A stretch of DNA of 9,593 nucleotides from an uncultured Planctomycetaceae bacterium (lineage in GTDB: Bacteria; Planctomycetota; Planctomycetia; Pirellulales; Pirellulaceae), in contig CAIYOB010000528.1 of assembly GCA_903927685.1 (NCBI GenBank), positions 1 through 9,593 of the forward strand, read 5' to 3'. Both the position numbers and the translations under genes were made by a program. Every line of letters begins with the position of its first letter. Within the stretch, counting starts at the first letter, position 1. The notes below the pieces were generated by a model. It did not search any database. It saw only the letters and a program-made list of their open reading frames with translations, and was not told where the DNA came from. This document shows, one piece after another, positions 1 to 6,560 of the stretch.

Positions 1-1131
1 ATGCTGAAGCTACGGGGCGGAAATCCCAAGACGCCGCAATTCGTTTACGGCGAGCCGCGTTTCGTAACCAGACTTGAATGGGAAGAGCAAGCGCGACATC
101 ACGGCGTTCGACGCCAACGTCCGCCCAGGTCGGCAAAGTCGGTGGCGGACACCAACACGACCGCACCTGACGCCATCGAGGGTGCCGCCCAACCGAGCGA
201 AAGCTCGACGCCGACAGCGACCGACGCTGTAGCGGCCGTGATGGACGATCCGGAGTTGGGCGATCTCGTGGCCAAGATGGTAAGCATGGCCCACGACAAG
301 GGGCCACACGATTTCCGGACGTTCATCCAACTGGCCGTGCAATCACTCGGAGCGGACCTTGCTGAACGGATTGGCCCGGGTCTGGAATGGGCCTGGGAAC
401 TCGTTCGAAAAGAAGCCGATAGTTCCGGCCGAATGACGCCCGCCAAATCCGTTGCTGCGATCGTTGCCGGGATGCGCGCTGGTAACCCGTCCAAAGGCAG
501 AACAGGCACACACACCCAACACGGCAGGCGCGGAGGCGAACTCGCTGCCAGACACGACGCCGTGACGGACGGCCCCAGGGGCAGGTCAGACAACCGCTGG
601 ACCGGCGGCAAGGCCCACTTGGTATTTCCCACTCTTCCGCCAGATCTTCGCGGCCAAAGCGGGGCGGTGTTTCAGAGTTTCGTATTCAGCGAGGACGTCG
701 GCCAAGAGGTCGCGTTGTTTCTGCTCGACGCCCCGGACTTCGCCCGCCGACTCGGCGGATTGAAGCCATTTCGCCTTGTCGCCAAGTGCGGCGTGGTCGA
801 AACGAGCGCCGGGATGATCGCCTACATCTTGTGGTCCGTCAGCGGCGCCCGCGGTCACGTCGTGGATTACGAGCAGCTGTTGAACCTCTTCAACCCGAAG
901 GTCATGGATCTGGTTGCCGCCGCTGCCAGCCAAAGCCGGCTAAGAGTCGTCATCCTCGACTCCCATTCGAGTAAGGCCGAAGGGTTTCTTGAATGCGAGA
1001 ACAACTTCGGACTGGACGAATTCGCGTCAGTGCTGGGACAGATCCGGCGGCGGGAAACGCCGACTGACTTCCAGGAAACGCGAACCGCGTTCTTCGCGGA
1101 GTTCACGCTCGAAGAACTCAAGGAAGCTTAA
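1..1131 (+). CDS. Unknown protein, 376 residues, possibly 5' partial
   Basis: I do not recognise this family. The frame is open from the first base, which is an ATG, so the true start may lie outside the window; no upstream ribosome binding site can be seen. Residues 1-80 are charged and low in complexity (rich in R, T, S, A). Residues 80-160 look helical, starting with MDDPELGDLVAKM. Residues 160-200 form a G/R-rich linker. Residues 205-376 look like a compact alpha/beta domain with hydrophobic strands such as RLRVVILDS and acidic patches, ending in EFTLEELKEA. There is no signal peptide or membrane segment. A small membrane protein follows 40 bases downstream on the same strand and may be cotranscribed. 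The third-position GC bias fits real coding. No function is proposed. Confidence 0.72.
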   Translation: MLKLRGGNPKTPQFVYGEPRFVTRLEWEEQARHHGVRRQRPPRSAKSVADTNTTAPDAIEGAAQPSESSTPTATDAVAAVMDDPELGDLVAKMVSMAHDKGPHDFRTFIQLAVQSLGADLAERIGPGLEWAWELVRKEADSSGRMTPAKSVAAIVAGMRAGNPSKGRTGTHTQHGRRGGELAARHDAVTDGPRGRSDNRWTGGKAHLVFPTLPPDLRGQSGAVFQSFVFSEDVGQEVALFLLDAPDFARRLGGLKPFRLVAKCGVVETSAGMIAYILWSVSGARGHVVDYEQLLNLFNPKVMDLVAAAASQSRLRVVILDSHSSKAEGFLECENNFGLDEFASVLGQIRRRETPTDFQETRTAFFAEFTLEELKEA

Positions 1132-1171
1132 CCGCAGATTGCCAAGGACCTACTTCCCGTGGAGCCTCGCC

Positions 1172-1399
1172 ATGCAGTACGTGATTTACGCACTTGCCGG
1201 TATCTGGATTCTTCTCGCCCTTGGCGGTCTGCAGTACTACAGGGACACCAAACACGTTGGCGTTCTACTTGCCGCCATCATCTCGATCGTGAGCGGGCTG
1301 TTGGCGATTTGGCTGATAGCTTGGTGGCCTCTGCTCGCTGGCTTTGCGGCCAACTGGGGCCTAAGGTTGCTCGGCCTCGATCCCCACTACAGACGCTGA
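1172..1399 (+). CDS. Small two-span membrane protein, 75 residues
   Basis: Starts MQYVIYALAG and ends LDPHYRR. The ATG at 1172 is chosen because GGAG lies at 1161-1164, seven bases upstream; the longer open frame beginning at 989 overlaps the preceding gene and is a shadow. Two hydrophobic stretches are seen: residues 3-20 (YVIYALAGIWILLALGGL) and about 30-62. A short charged loop, YYRDTKH, lies between them and the C-terminus is basic. This is the layout of a small inner-membrane protein with two or three spans. It follows the unknown protein by 40 bases on the same strand. Family and function are not recognised. Strong hydrophobicity and a proper binding site make it likely to be real. Confidence 0.65.
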   Translation: MQYVIYALAGIWILLALGGLQYYRDTKHVGVLLAAIISIVSGLLAIWLIAWWPLLAGFAANWGLRLLGLDPHYRR

Positions 1400-1599
1400 T
1401 GTCGGCCCATCACGCATGCCGAAGCCCGTGGCGACGGAAGCCCCCCCAACCAGCTATTCACTCGCGTGCACGCCCGTGAGGGATCAAGACGGAATCGCGT
1501 CTCGTGGAGGCAACTGGGGTATCCCCGCGTCAGAAAAGCGACCGTCGCTTCACGATTCTGGGGAGCCTTTTCGACGGTTCGCGGGTCCACTGCGCAGCT

Positions 1600-2037
1600 T
1601 CACACCTCGTTACCGCTTTGCGCAGCCCTGCGAACGATCGCCCCGACGGTTTGGTGTGACCATGCGTGACCGGACCGGCAGGGAATCCCAACAGTGTTCA
1701 GTCCACGGGCGATGGCCCGGTAGCTGTTGCCGTCCGCAGCACCGCGGAGGATCGTATCGCGTACCCGTTGTTCGTCGGGCCTCGGCACAAGCCGCCAGGG
1801 CCGAGACGGATCGACCGCCCAGCCATAGGGCGGAATGGAAGAAACCCGCCGTCCGGCGTCCTGACGCGCCAGCATGGTGGCAGATGTCCGCCGCCCGACC
1901 CTAAGACGCTTCTCCGCCGCGACTCGCTCGTCATGTTTGCCAAGTAGTTCGACGATGCACTCGACAAGCCACGCGTCGTACCGGTCAAGCCGCAGCAGCG
2001 ACCTTGCCTTGCGGTAATCGGTCACAAGACTGCCCAT
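1600..2037 (-). CDS. Serine-recombinase 'Recombinase'-domain protein lacking the catalytic domain
   Basis: A 145-residue protein. Residues about 63-139 resemble the DNA-binding 'Recombinase' domain of large serine recombinases. They carry RRVSSIPPYGW, then a proline-rich turn with RLVPRPDEQRV, then SYRAIARGLNTVGIP and a WSHQTVGAIVRRA helix. In full-length enzymes this domain follows an N-terminal resolvase domain with a catalytic serine. Here it is preceded only by about 60 residues starting MGSLVTDYRKARSLLRLDRY, with no resolvase motif. AAGGA lies about eight bases before the ATG, so the start looks genuine and the gene looks like a compact stand-alone unit rather than a random break. It could bind recombination or operator sites without cutting DNA. 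It could also be a decayed recombinase tail that acquired a start. Confidence 0.65.
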   Translation of the reverse strand: MGSLVTDYRKARSLLRLDRYDAWLVECIVELLGKHDERVAAEKRLRVGRRTSATMLARQDAGRRVSSIPPYGWAVDPSRPWRLVPRPDEQRVRDTILRGAADGNSYRAIARGLNTVGIPCRSGHAWSHQTVGAIVRRAAQSGNEV

Positions 2038-2077
2038 CTTAACGTCCTTTTGAAGCCGTCGTTTCGGAGAGACATCT

Positions 2078-2147
2078 GACGTGGGGGGGCCCCAAGGCCG
2101 GCCCCATCCGGATCGTTTTCCGGCGCTCGCGATGTGGGCCCCACGTC
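2078..2147. repeat. Nested inverted repeat
   Basis: GACGTGGGG at 2078-2086 is the exact reverse complement of CCCCACGTC at 2139-2147. Between them lies a smaller inverted repeat with CCGGA and TCCGG arms near 2109-2124. The whole could fold as a 70-base hairpin in RNA or single-stranded DNA. It lies about 40 bases upstream of the leftward recombinase-domain gene, so it could be a control element or the end of a mobile element. The role is unknown. Confidence 0.4.
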
Positions 2148-2211
2148 GTCGCCGCGGCCCTCGTTGCCCCCTTCCTCAGCCCTCGTCGCGCGCGTCGCTG
2201 GCCCGGCATCG

Positions 2212-2291
2212 CGTCCGAAGACGCTCGGACGGCTCGACGACCGGATTCCGTCGTGAAGCCCGTAGACGCGAAATCTCGCGTTCCTACGGGC
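2212..2291. repeat. Three back-to-back hairpins
   Basis: Hairpin 1: CGTCCGA (2212-2218) pairs with TCGGACG (2225-2231) over a six-base loop. Hairpin 2: ACGA, one bulged C, CGG (2237-2244) pairs with CCG, TCGT (2248-2254) over loop ATT. Hairpin 3: GCCCGTAG plus ACGCGA (2258-2271) pairs with TCGCGT and CTACGGGC (2276-2291). Hairpin 3 has a four-base loop and a two-base TC bulge, giving 14 base pairs. The hairpins are only five and three bases apart. There is no U-tract, so these are not ordinary terminators. A structured RNA or a recombination substrate is possible. Confidence 0.45.
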
Positions 2292-2436
2292 ATATCGGCA
2301 CTTGTCGAACGGATTGGGGCGAACTGCCCGTGGCCCTGCGCACGAACCCGCATCAACGTGACGCACGCCGTTGCCCCGCGCCGTCCTACCGCCCGCCGAC
2401 TGGTGCCTCGCTGATCGCTTGGGCCCGCCACCCGCG

Positions 2437-2712
2437 TCAGCTTCGTTTCGTCGGCTTCGACGGGTAAGTCATCCGGCTGTGCTCCAATTCGTATTGGGCG
2501 TCCGAGACACGGCCCAACGCCGTGCGCGCTGCCGACACGAACCCCTGCGCCCGCGCCCAGCACCTTCGGAGTTCGACCGTCGCCCCGTCATCATTCGCGG
2601 CGACGGTCTCTTCCATGCGGTTCTGGATCATCTTCAACTGGAAGTCGATCGCGAAGACGACGAACGGGACGCTGTTCGTGGTCTCGTCGGGAGTTGCGGT
2701 CTTGCGTGTCAT
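2437..2712 (-). CDS. Unknown small protein, 91 residues
   Basis: Starts MTRKTATPDETTNSVPF. The longer open frame reaching 2934 has a low-complexity arginine-rich N-terminus and is not credible, so I use the ATG at 2712-2710, which has AGGAC about ten bases upstream. The protein is predicted helical. Residues 15-50 (PFVVFAIDFQLKMIQNRMEE onward) and 50-80 (RCWARAQGFVSAARTALGRV) look like two amphipathic helices, as in small four-helix or coiled-coil proteins. The C-terminus is basic (SKPTKRS). It lies on the same strand as the recombinase-domain gene, about 400 bases upstream of it. I do not recognise the family. It may be element cargo or a small regulatory protein. Confidence 0.5.
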   Translation of the reverse strand: MTRKTATPDETTNSVPFVVFAIDFQLKMIQNRMEETVAANDDGATVELRRCWARAQGFVSAARTALGRVSDAQYELEHSRMTYPSKPTKRS

Positions 2713-2794
2713 GGTCGGGTCCTGAAAGAGTAATGACCAGCCGCTGCCCAACGGTGCCCGGTACCAGGGCCGTTGAGCGTGCGGCAATCGAGAT

Positions 2795-2998
2795 TCACGC
2801 GGTAGGATCGTGTCCCGCCCCGATGAGCGCGAGGATCGCGGTCTTGGTCTGGCGTGGCAGGCTTGGCCAATGTTCGGCGACGAGGGCCAATTCCGGGTCG
2901 AGATGCCGGTTCTCTGCATCGGGCGCTGCGCCACGCGCTGCGCCGTCGCAAGAAACCCCGCTTTTCCCAGCGATTTCGGGGCTTTCTTGCAGACTCAT
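2795..2998 (-). pseudogene. Tail of an integrase-associated planctomycete protein
   Basis: Residues 33-60 (LDPELALVAEHWPSLPRQTKTAILALIG, shown here only as a motif region) fit a pattern I associate with C-terminal segments near integrases in planctomycetes: D-x-x-L-A-x-x-x-x-x-W-P-x-L-P followed by a hydrophobic helix ending ILALIG. The only in-frame ATG near it is the complement of the CAT anticodon of the tRNA fragment at 2992-3036. The first codons also run through a terminator-like hairpin. That start is therefore doubtful, and the segment is more likely a remnant whose upstream part was cut off at the attachment site than an intact 67-residue gene. The link to integrases is recalled family knowledge, not shown here. 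Confidence 0.35.
2948..2990. terminator. Terminator-like hairpin beside the tRNA fragment
   Basis: GCAAGAAACCCCG (2948-2960) pairs with CGGGGCTTTCTTGC (2977-2990) apart from one bulged C at 2982, with a 16-base loop. The outer arms are A/T-rich on both sides, so the hairpin could act in either direction. It directly abuts the tRNA fragment, as expected at the end of an inserted element. Confidence 0.45.
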
Positions 2999-3036
2999 AA
3001 TCCCTTGGTCGGGGGTTCGAATCCCTCCGGGCCTAC
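2992..3036 (+). other. 3' part of a tRNA (anticodon CAT): probable att site scar
   Basis: The segment contains an anticodon loop CTCATAA (2995-3001), a variable region TTGGTC, a full T-arm with TTCGAAT (3016-3022) closed by a five-pair stem, and a 3' acceptor strand CGGGCCT plus discriminator A. The 5' side is not tRNA: bases before 2992 do not pair with the anticodon stem beyond two positions, and no D-arm or 5' acceptor is present. Tyrosine integrases commonly recombine in the anticodon-to-3' part of tRNA genes and leave such a copy. The loop would fit elongator Met or lysidine-type Ile tRNA. The complete integrase begins about 1.9 kb away; whether it made this scar is inference. Confidence 0.65.
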
Positions 3037-3130
3037 TTTCCCTAACTCGCTGCGCCGCAACGACAAGCGGCGATATCTCCCGACGACGTCCAGAGTTGTC
3101 GCGACCGCCAACACGCCACTTTCGGTGCAA

Positions 3131-3160
3131 AGCGATGCAGAGTGATGCAGAGCAATGCGA
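3131..3160 (+). repeat. Three tandem 10-mers
   Basis: AGCGATGCAG, AGTGATGCAG and AGCAATGCGA follow one another without a gap. They lie about 95 bases from the tRNA fragment. Such iterons resemble arm-type binding sites of tyrosine integrases or sites for another DNA-binding protein. They could also be the degenerate end of a coding region. Confidence 0.5.
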
Positions 3161-3166
3161 ACTGTA

Positions 3167-3207
3167 CGGCACCAATATCGGCACCTCTCGGCACCACTGT
3201 CGGCACC
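3167..3207 (+). repeat. Four CGGCACC repeats
   Basis: CGGCACC occurs at 3167, 3179, 3189 and 3201, that is at steps of 12, 10 and 12 bases, close to one helical turn. Together with the adjacent 10-mers this makes a 77-base iteron block. The helical spacing would suit side-by-side protein binding. Confidence 0.5.
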
Positions 3208-3395
3208 TTTGGGTCTGCGATTTCGCCGCGTCCCGCCTCCCTGAAACGAGCCCGGAACACGTTCGTTTGGCCCGGTTTACGAACGTCTGGTGACGGGCCT
3301 CCGCGTCTGGTCGCGACGGCGTCGGCCCTCGCGAGCGAGCGGGGCACCAAGTCCCCTGCTCTTGGCCGCCCGATATCCGCCCCGTTCGCAACCTG

Positions 3396-3451
3396 TCGCC
3401 GACGTTGGCCCAGGTGGCGGCCGGCTGGCGATTTGGCCCCGCGGGCCAAGC
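3396..3451. repeat. Dispersed GC-rich repeat, copy 1
   Basis: About 56 bases that align with 4841-4897 at roughly four in five positions by eye. Both copies share ACGTTGGCCC, GCGGCCGGC and the palindrome TTGGCCC-N3-GGGCCAA (here 3434-3450). Both are preceded by CCCGTTC within about 20 bases. Confidence 0.5.
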
Positions 3452-3563
3452 CGGAGGGAAACGCCACGCATTGGGGCACGTGCGCGGTATCCGTCAGGTC
3501 CATCGGGTAACCGACTCCGCCGCACGACCTTGGCTGCCGAGTGACGCGGCCAGTTCCGTCCTG

Positions 3564-3765
3564 ATAGGCCGCGCAGCAGGTCGGCCTCCAGCCGCCAATA
3601 GGGGATTAGCCAAGTCGGCCTATCCCGGCGACTGGCACGCCTGTGATCGGGCCTCAACTGCTTGACAGGTAACGGGTTGGTTCGATAATTCAAGGTCAGT
3701 CCCAGGCGGAATAGCCCGCCGCCCCGGTCGGCCTATTGCTAGGCTGCGGTGCCCGTGATAGGCCG
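3564..3765. repeat. Cluster of CGGCCTAT octamers in both orientations
   Basis: ATAGGCCG lies at 3564-3571 and 3758-3765. Its reverse complement CGGCCTAT lies at 3616-3623 and 3729-3736. A seven-base relative, TCGGCCT, is at 3581-3587. Four exact octamers in about 200 bases is far above chance. The last pair (3729-3765) is 45 bases before the GTG start of the following gene, so an operator for that gene is one possibility and integrase or transposase binding another. Confidence 0.5.
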
Positions 3766-3810
3766 TTCTGGTTAATCAGTCGTTTTTGGTTCTGTCCAAC
3801 GGAGGCACCG

Positions 3811-4704
3811 GTGTCGAACGCTTTCATCAGTTGGTTAAGCCTCTTTACGGATCGTGATCCGTTTGGAACCACTGGTAAACTGGCAGCCATTTGGTTTGAC
3901 AAACTGATCATTGAGACCCCAGGGGACGACGCCATTCGCATGCCCATCGAAGTGGCGATCGAACGTGGCAAGATTCCCGCAGAGATTCATGACCAATTGC
4001 TCGACCACTGGAGGCCTATCCAACAGTTCCTGCCCGATTTTTCCTACGAGCCTGTCTCCTGTGATGGTGCGAATCGACAGCTTTGGGAAACGGTCGTTGA
4101 TACCGTGTACGAAGCGACGAAAGCCGAATACCCGGATCACGCGGAAGATCGCGCTTTCATGCACGAGGTTGGCATGGCTGCACACGGGCTGATGCGTGCC
4201 TACATTTCGTGGTACTCGCTGAACGCGTTACACGGGACCGCGTTCATCACGAATGATCGCGAGGCGACAGTGGCGGAGAGCCTGTTTATCCGAAACGAAA
4301 ACCGCGAGTTCGAGATATTCCGGCACTTCGCTGACCTTCGCATTCCAGATCTGACAGAATTGCCGTGGCAGCGTGTCTGGGACCTGAGACATCATCCGAA
4401 GCTCGAAGCATTCCGCGCCCGGCTCTCGGCCGCGTCAGGTGCCAACACTGAGATTACATCACCGGAGGTGGCGCGGGAACTCGAAGCTGACTTCGTCGCC
4501 AATCTTGAGGAGTTCGCACGACTGTGTAGACCGGCACCACTCAGTTCGCTCGCGAAAGCCGTTATATCGAATGTGCCACTGCCGATTCCCATAAACCCGG
4601 CTTCGGTCGCATTTGGAAACAAGGAGTTCTGGGAGGCACTGGACCAAGATAAAAGGTACGGATGGATGTTTTTTGGAATCGATCTCCGAAGTGCCAGCAA
4701 GTAA
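3811..4704 (+). CDS. Unknown 297-residue protein, possible island cargo
   Basis: The GTG at 3811 is chosen because GGAGG lies at 3801-3805, five bases upstream; the ATG at 3736 lies inside the octamer cluster and lacks a binding site. The protein begins VSNAFISWLSLFTDRDPFG and has an early motif KLAAIWFDKLIIETPGDD (residues about 23-40). A mostly helical body rich in W, Y, H and E follows, with HHPKLEAFRARL near residue 200. There is no signal peptide or clear membrane segment. Base composition is less GC-rich than the flanking genes, which hints at separate acquisition. It stands alone, convergent with the integrase. I do not recognise the family. Its place beside an integrase would suit accessory cargo, perhaps defence-related, but nothing in the sequence proves that. 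Confidence 0.75.
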   Translation: MSNAFISWLSLFTDRDPFGTTGKLAAIWFDKLIIETPGDDAIRMPIEVAIERGKIPAEIHDQLLDHWRPIQQFLPDFSYEPVSCDGANRQLWETVVDTVYEATKAEYPDHAEDRAFMHEVGMAAHGLMRAYISWYSLNALHGTAFITNDREATVAESLFIRNENREFEIFRHFADLRIPDLTELPWQRVWDLRHHPKLEAFRARLSAASGANTEITSPEVARELEADFVANLEEFARLCRPAPLSSLAKAVISNVPLPIPINPASVAFGNKEFWEALDQDKRYGWMFFGIDLRSASK

Positions 4705-4840
4705 CGGGGATGCAAGGGAGCCGCGATAGGGTCGCGCCGTAGGGGCAATCGTTTGGCGCGGGCCCGGGTTGCCCTGGGGCCCCTCCCACACCACACTGCC
4801 GGATTCGCATACCGGTCCAGCCCGCCCGTTCCCCCAATCG

Positions 4841-4897
4841 TCGCCCACGTTGGCCCTCGTCGCGGCCGGCGGCGCGAGTTGGCCCCGTGGGCCAAGC
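4841..4897. repeat. Dispersed GC-rich repeat, copy 2
   Basis: Second copy of the element at 3396-3451, with TTGGCCC-CGT-GGGCCAA at 4879-4895. It sits between the 3' ends of two convergent genes, directly after the integrase terminator as read on the minus strand. Position in an intergenic space and the central palindrome suggest a mobile or REP-like extragenic repeat. Confidence 0.5.
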
Positions 4898-4925
4898 AAA
4901 CGAAAACGCCCCGTTTCCGGGGCGT
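4898..4925 (-). terminator. Rho-independent terminator of the integrase
   Basis: On the minus strand ACGCCCCG and CGGGGCGT form an eight-pair stem (4906-4925) with a GAAA tetraloop, followed by the T-rich stretch TTTTCGTTT. It begins about 30 bases after the integrase stop codon, which is where a terminator for that gene would be expected. Confidence 0.8.
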
Positions 4926-4955
4926 GTGGGCGACAACGGGCGAGGGCTCGCGGGA

Positions 4956-6200
4956 TCACGTCCCCGTAGCCCGTAGCCTGGGACGGGGCTTACTTTCCGG
5001 CACGGCGGGCAACGCCTCCACGGCAGCCACCTGGTCCAAGACGCCCAACATCGTGTAGGTGTTCATCGTCAGGTTGATGTCCGAGTGGCGGGCCAGCAAC
5101 TGGGCCGTCTTCGGCGCCGCGCCCGTCCGCGTGAGGTTCGTGATGAAAGTCTTCCGCAACGCGTGGAAGTCGGCGTAGTGGCCCTGGTCGTCCACATAGG
5201 CCAGGAACGATGACTTCTCGCGGCGTTTCCGCTCTTGTTCGTCGTCGCCCCCCTCTTTGATCCACGCAGTTCGTGCCGCCTCGAGGTCCTTGCGGATCAT
5301 TTTCGATGTGCGTCGGTCCGCGATGTCGAACAACGGCTCGGTCGGCGACACGTCTGGCTTGCTGGCCAGCCAGGCCTGAATGCGTTCCGCAAAGTCGCGC
5401 CGCAAGGGCAGGACATCGACGCGGCGACGTTTGGAGTACCCCGCCTGCACGGTCACGATCGGCGGGTCGGATTCGAAGTCGAACGAGCGCGTCGTCACCG
5501 ACCCGATCTCGCCCCGACGGTAACCGGTGTACGCCCCGACGATGTACAGGATCGCCCGATCCGGCCCGGGAATGCATTGGATCGACGGTCCCACCTCGGC
5601 GGCTTCGATCAACCGCGCGAATTCTTCCATCGACAGCGGCCGCCGCACCCGCCGTCGATCCGTGTCCTCGTTCAGCCGTGACATGTGGGCCAGGCGGTCC
5701 TCGTTCGTCCGGCAGTCGCGGACCAGCCACCGCGTGAACATCTTGATCGCCCGCAGGTAGTGGTTGCTGGTGGCGGTGCTCCTGTCATTGGCCCGCAGTT
5801 GCGCCAGGTACTCCTGGACACGACTGGGCGAAATTTGGTTGATGCGTTCGAACTTGCAGGCTTCGATGATGGCCAGTGCCCGCTGTTTGGTCTTCTTGAT
5901 GTGCGAATCCGTCGTGGCCTTGTTCTCGAGGTACTTGATGAAGTCGTCAAGGTGGTCTTTGAGTGGCCGCCGTTGATGCTTGTCGAACGGATCTTCCAGT
6001 CCCGCCGCCATGCGCTCGGCCTTCTTGACCAAGCCGGCCAGCATCGTTTGGGCCGCCGCCCGGTCGGTTGCCAGAGGCACGCGCCGCTCGTCTCCGTTTT
6101 CATCCCGGTAGCGCCCCCACCATTTCCGCGACTTGGCTTTGACCTTGGTGCCCGTCTTTGGATCAGTCACCAGAACCGGTTTCTTGTACAGACTTGCCAT
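4956..6200 (-). CDS. Tyrosine recombinase (phage-type integrase), complete
   Basis: A 414-residue site-specific integrase that would cut and rejoin attachment sites through a covalent 3'-phosphotyrosine. The N-terminal part (residues 1-70, with WWGRYRDENGDERRVPL) resembles an arm-site-binding domain. Residues 75-170 form the SAM-like core-binding domain. Residues 185-390 form the catalytic domain. The catalytic set is intact: R228 in TGYRRGE, K257 in the SKRRR hairpin, H346 and R349 in HALR, H372 in LLARHSDIN and nucleophile Y382 in TMNTYT. AAGGAG lies nine bases before the ATG. The length is normal for phage and island integrases. It lies 99 bases downstream of the small HTH gene, in the same direction, and has its own terminator. 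The likely target is a tRNA gene; the CAT tRNA scar at 2992-3036 is one candidate. Confidence 0.95.
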   Translation of the reverse strand: MASLYKKPVLVTDPKTGTKVKAKSRKWWGRYRDENGDERRVPLATDRAAAQTMLAGLVKKAERMAAGLEDPFDKHQRRPLKDHLDDFIKYLENKATTDSHIKKTKQRALAIIEACKFERINQISPSRVQEYLAQLRANDRSTATSNHYLRAIKMFTRWLVRDCRTNEDRLAHMSRLNEDTDRRRVRRPLSMEEFARLIEAAEVGPSIQCIPGPDRAILYIVGAYTGYRRGEIGSVTTRSFDFESDPPIVTVQAGYSKRRRVDVLPLRRDFAERIQAWLASKPDVSPTEPLFDIADRRTSKMIRKDLEAARTAWIKEGGDDEQERKRREKSSFLAYVDDQGHYADFHALRKTFITNLTRTGAAPKTAQLLARHSDINLTMNTYTMLGVLDQVAAVEALPAVPESKPRPRLRATGT

Positions 6201-6299
6201 GCGTTGGGTCTCCTTGATTGAACGACAATCACTCGCCAGTGGGGGTGCCAGTGTGCCGCGTTGTGCGGAAAGCTCAAGCTAGATTCCGCCGCGAATTCG

Positions 6300-6545
6300 C
6301 TATTTCTGGCGGCGCGGGCAGCCGGCGATGATCCACGCCCGCAGTTCGTCCGCACGCCAGAGCGTGGAACGACCGATCCGGACCGGCTTGGGAACCAGGC
6401 CCGCTGCGTCCCATGTGCGCCACGTGCGTAGCGACTTTCCGCACATCGCGGCCGCCGCCTGGGCGCTGAGCAGCAAGGGCGGGCTGATCGCCGAGACTTC
6501 GCTGGCCGCTGAGCCGGTGACGGGAGCCTGATCGGGGGACTGCAT
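6300..6545 (-). CDS. Small HTH DNA-binding protein (excisionase/AlpA-like)
   Basis: An 81-residue protein with a MerR-like winged-helix segment at residues 23-75. It has LLLSAQAAAAMCGKSLRTW (recognition helix region), then RTWDAAGLVPKPVRIGRSTLW (turn and wing) and DELRAWIIAGCP. This arrangement is typical of the HTH_17/AlpA group, which includes excisionases and activators of integrase genes. AGGAG lies about eight bases before the ATG. It sits between the sigma-like HTH gene and the integrase, so excision direction control or regulation of the integrase is the natural guess. The N-terminal 20 residues are a flexible tail. Role inferred from family and place. Confidence 0.82.
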   Translation of the reverse strand: MQSPDQAPVTGSAASEVSAISPPLLLSAQAAAAMCGKSLRTWRTWDAAGLVPKPVRIGRSTLWRADELRAWIIAGCPRRQK

Positions 6546-6560
6546 CTCGATGTCTCCTGG

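Larger units (their letters stand above)
2038..2436. other. Gene-free, structure-rich gap
   Basis: About 400 very GC-rich bases between two leftward genes. Open frames exist on both strands, but their translations are arginine-rich and low in complexity and have no usable ribosome binding site, so I do not call a gene. The gap contains a nested inverted repeat at 2078-2147 and three consecutive hairpins at 2212-2291, listed separately. Bases 2292-2436 show nothing I can name. Confidence 0.5.
3037..3810. other. Repeat-rich gap without a convincing gene
   Basis: Open frames occur on both strands but read as low-complexity R/P/A-rich peptides without ribosome binding sites, and they change frame across the repeats. 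The stretch holds tandem 10-mers, GGCACC repeats, one copy of a dispersed GC-rich element and a cluster of CGGCCTAT octamers, each listed separately. A decayed integrase tail is possible around 3040-3260. Confidence 0.45.

Noticed and set aside
1536..1550. Hairpin AAGCGA-CCG-TCGCTT after the leftward recombinase-domain gene
   Set aside because: Six pairs with no T-run on either side; too weak to call a terminator.
2465..2479. AAGTCATCCGGCTG occurs here and inside tRNA-Ser(TGA) at 8796
   Set aside because: A single 14-base match in a GC-rich window of this size can arise by chance, and there is no further similarity around it.
2039..2563. Long minus-strand frame across the hairpin gap
   Set aside because: Arginine-rich and low in complexity, no ribosome binding site, and it overlaps the better 91-residue gene in another frame.
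3131..3207. CRISPR array
   Set aside because: Repeats are only 7-10 bases, spacers are too short and there are no cas genes.
2999..3391. Minus-strand frame containing GGIRTPDQGIM
   Set aside because: This peptide is the reverse translation of the tRNA fragment, not a protein. Only the part left of 2998 was kept, as a remnant.
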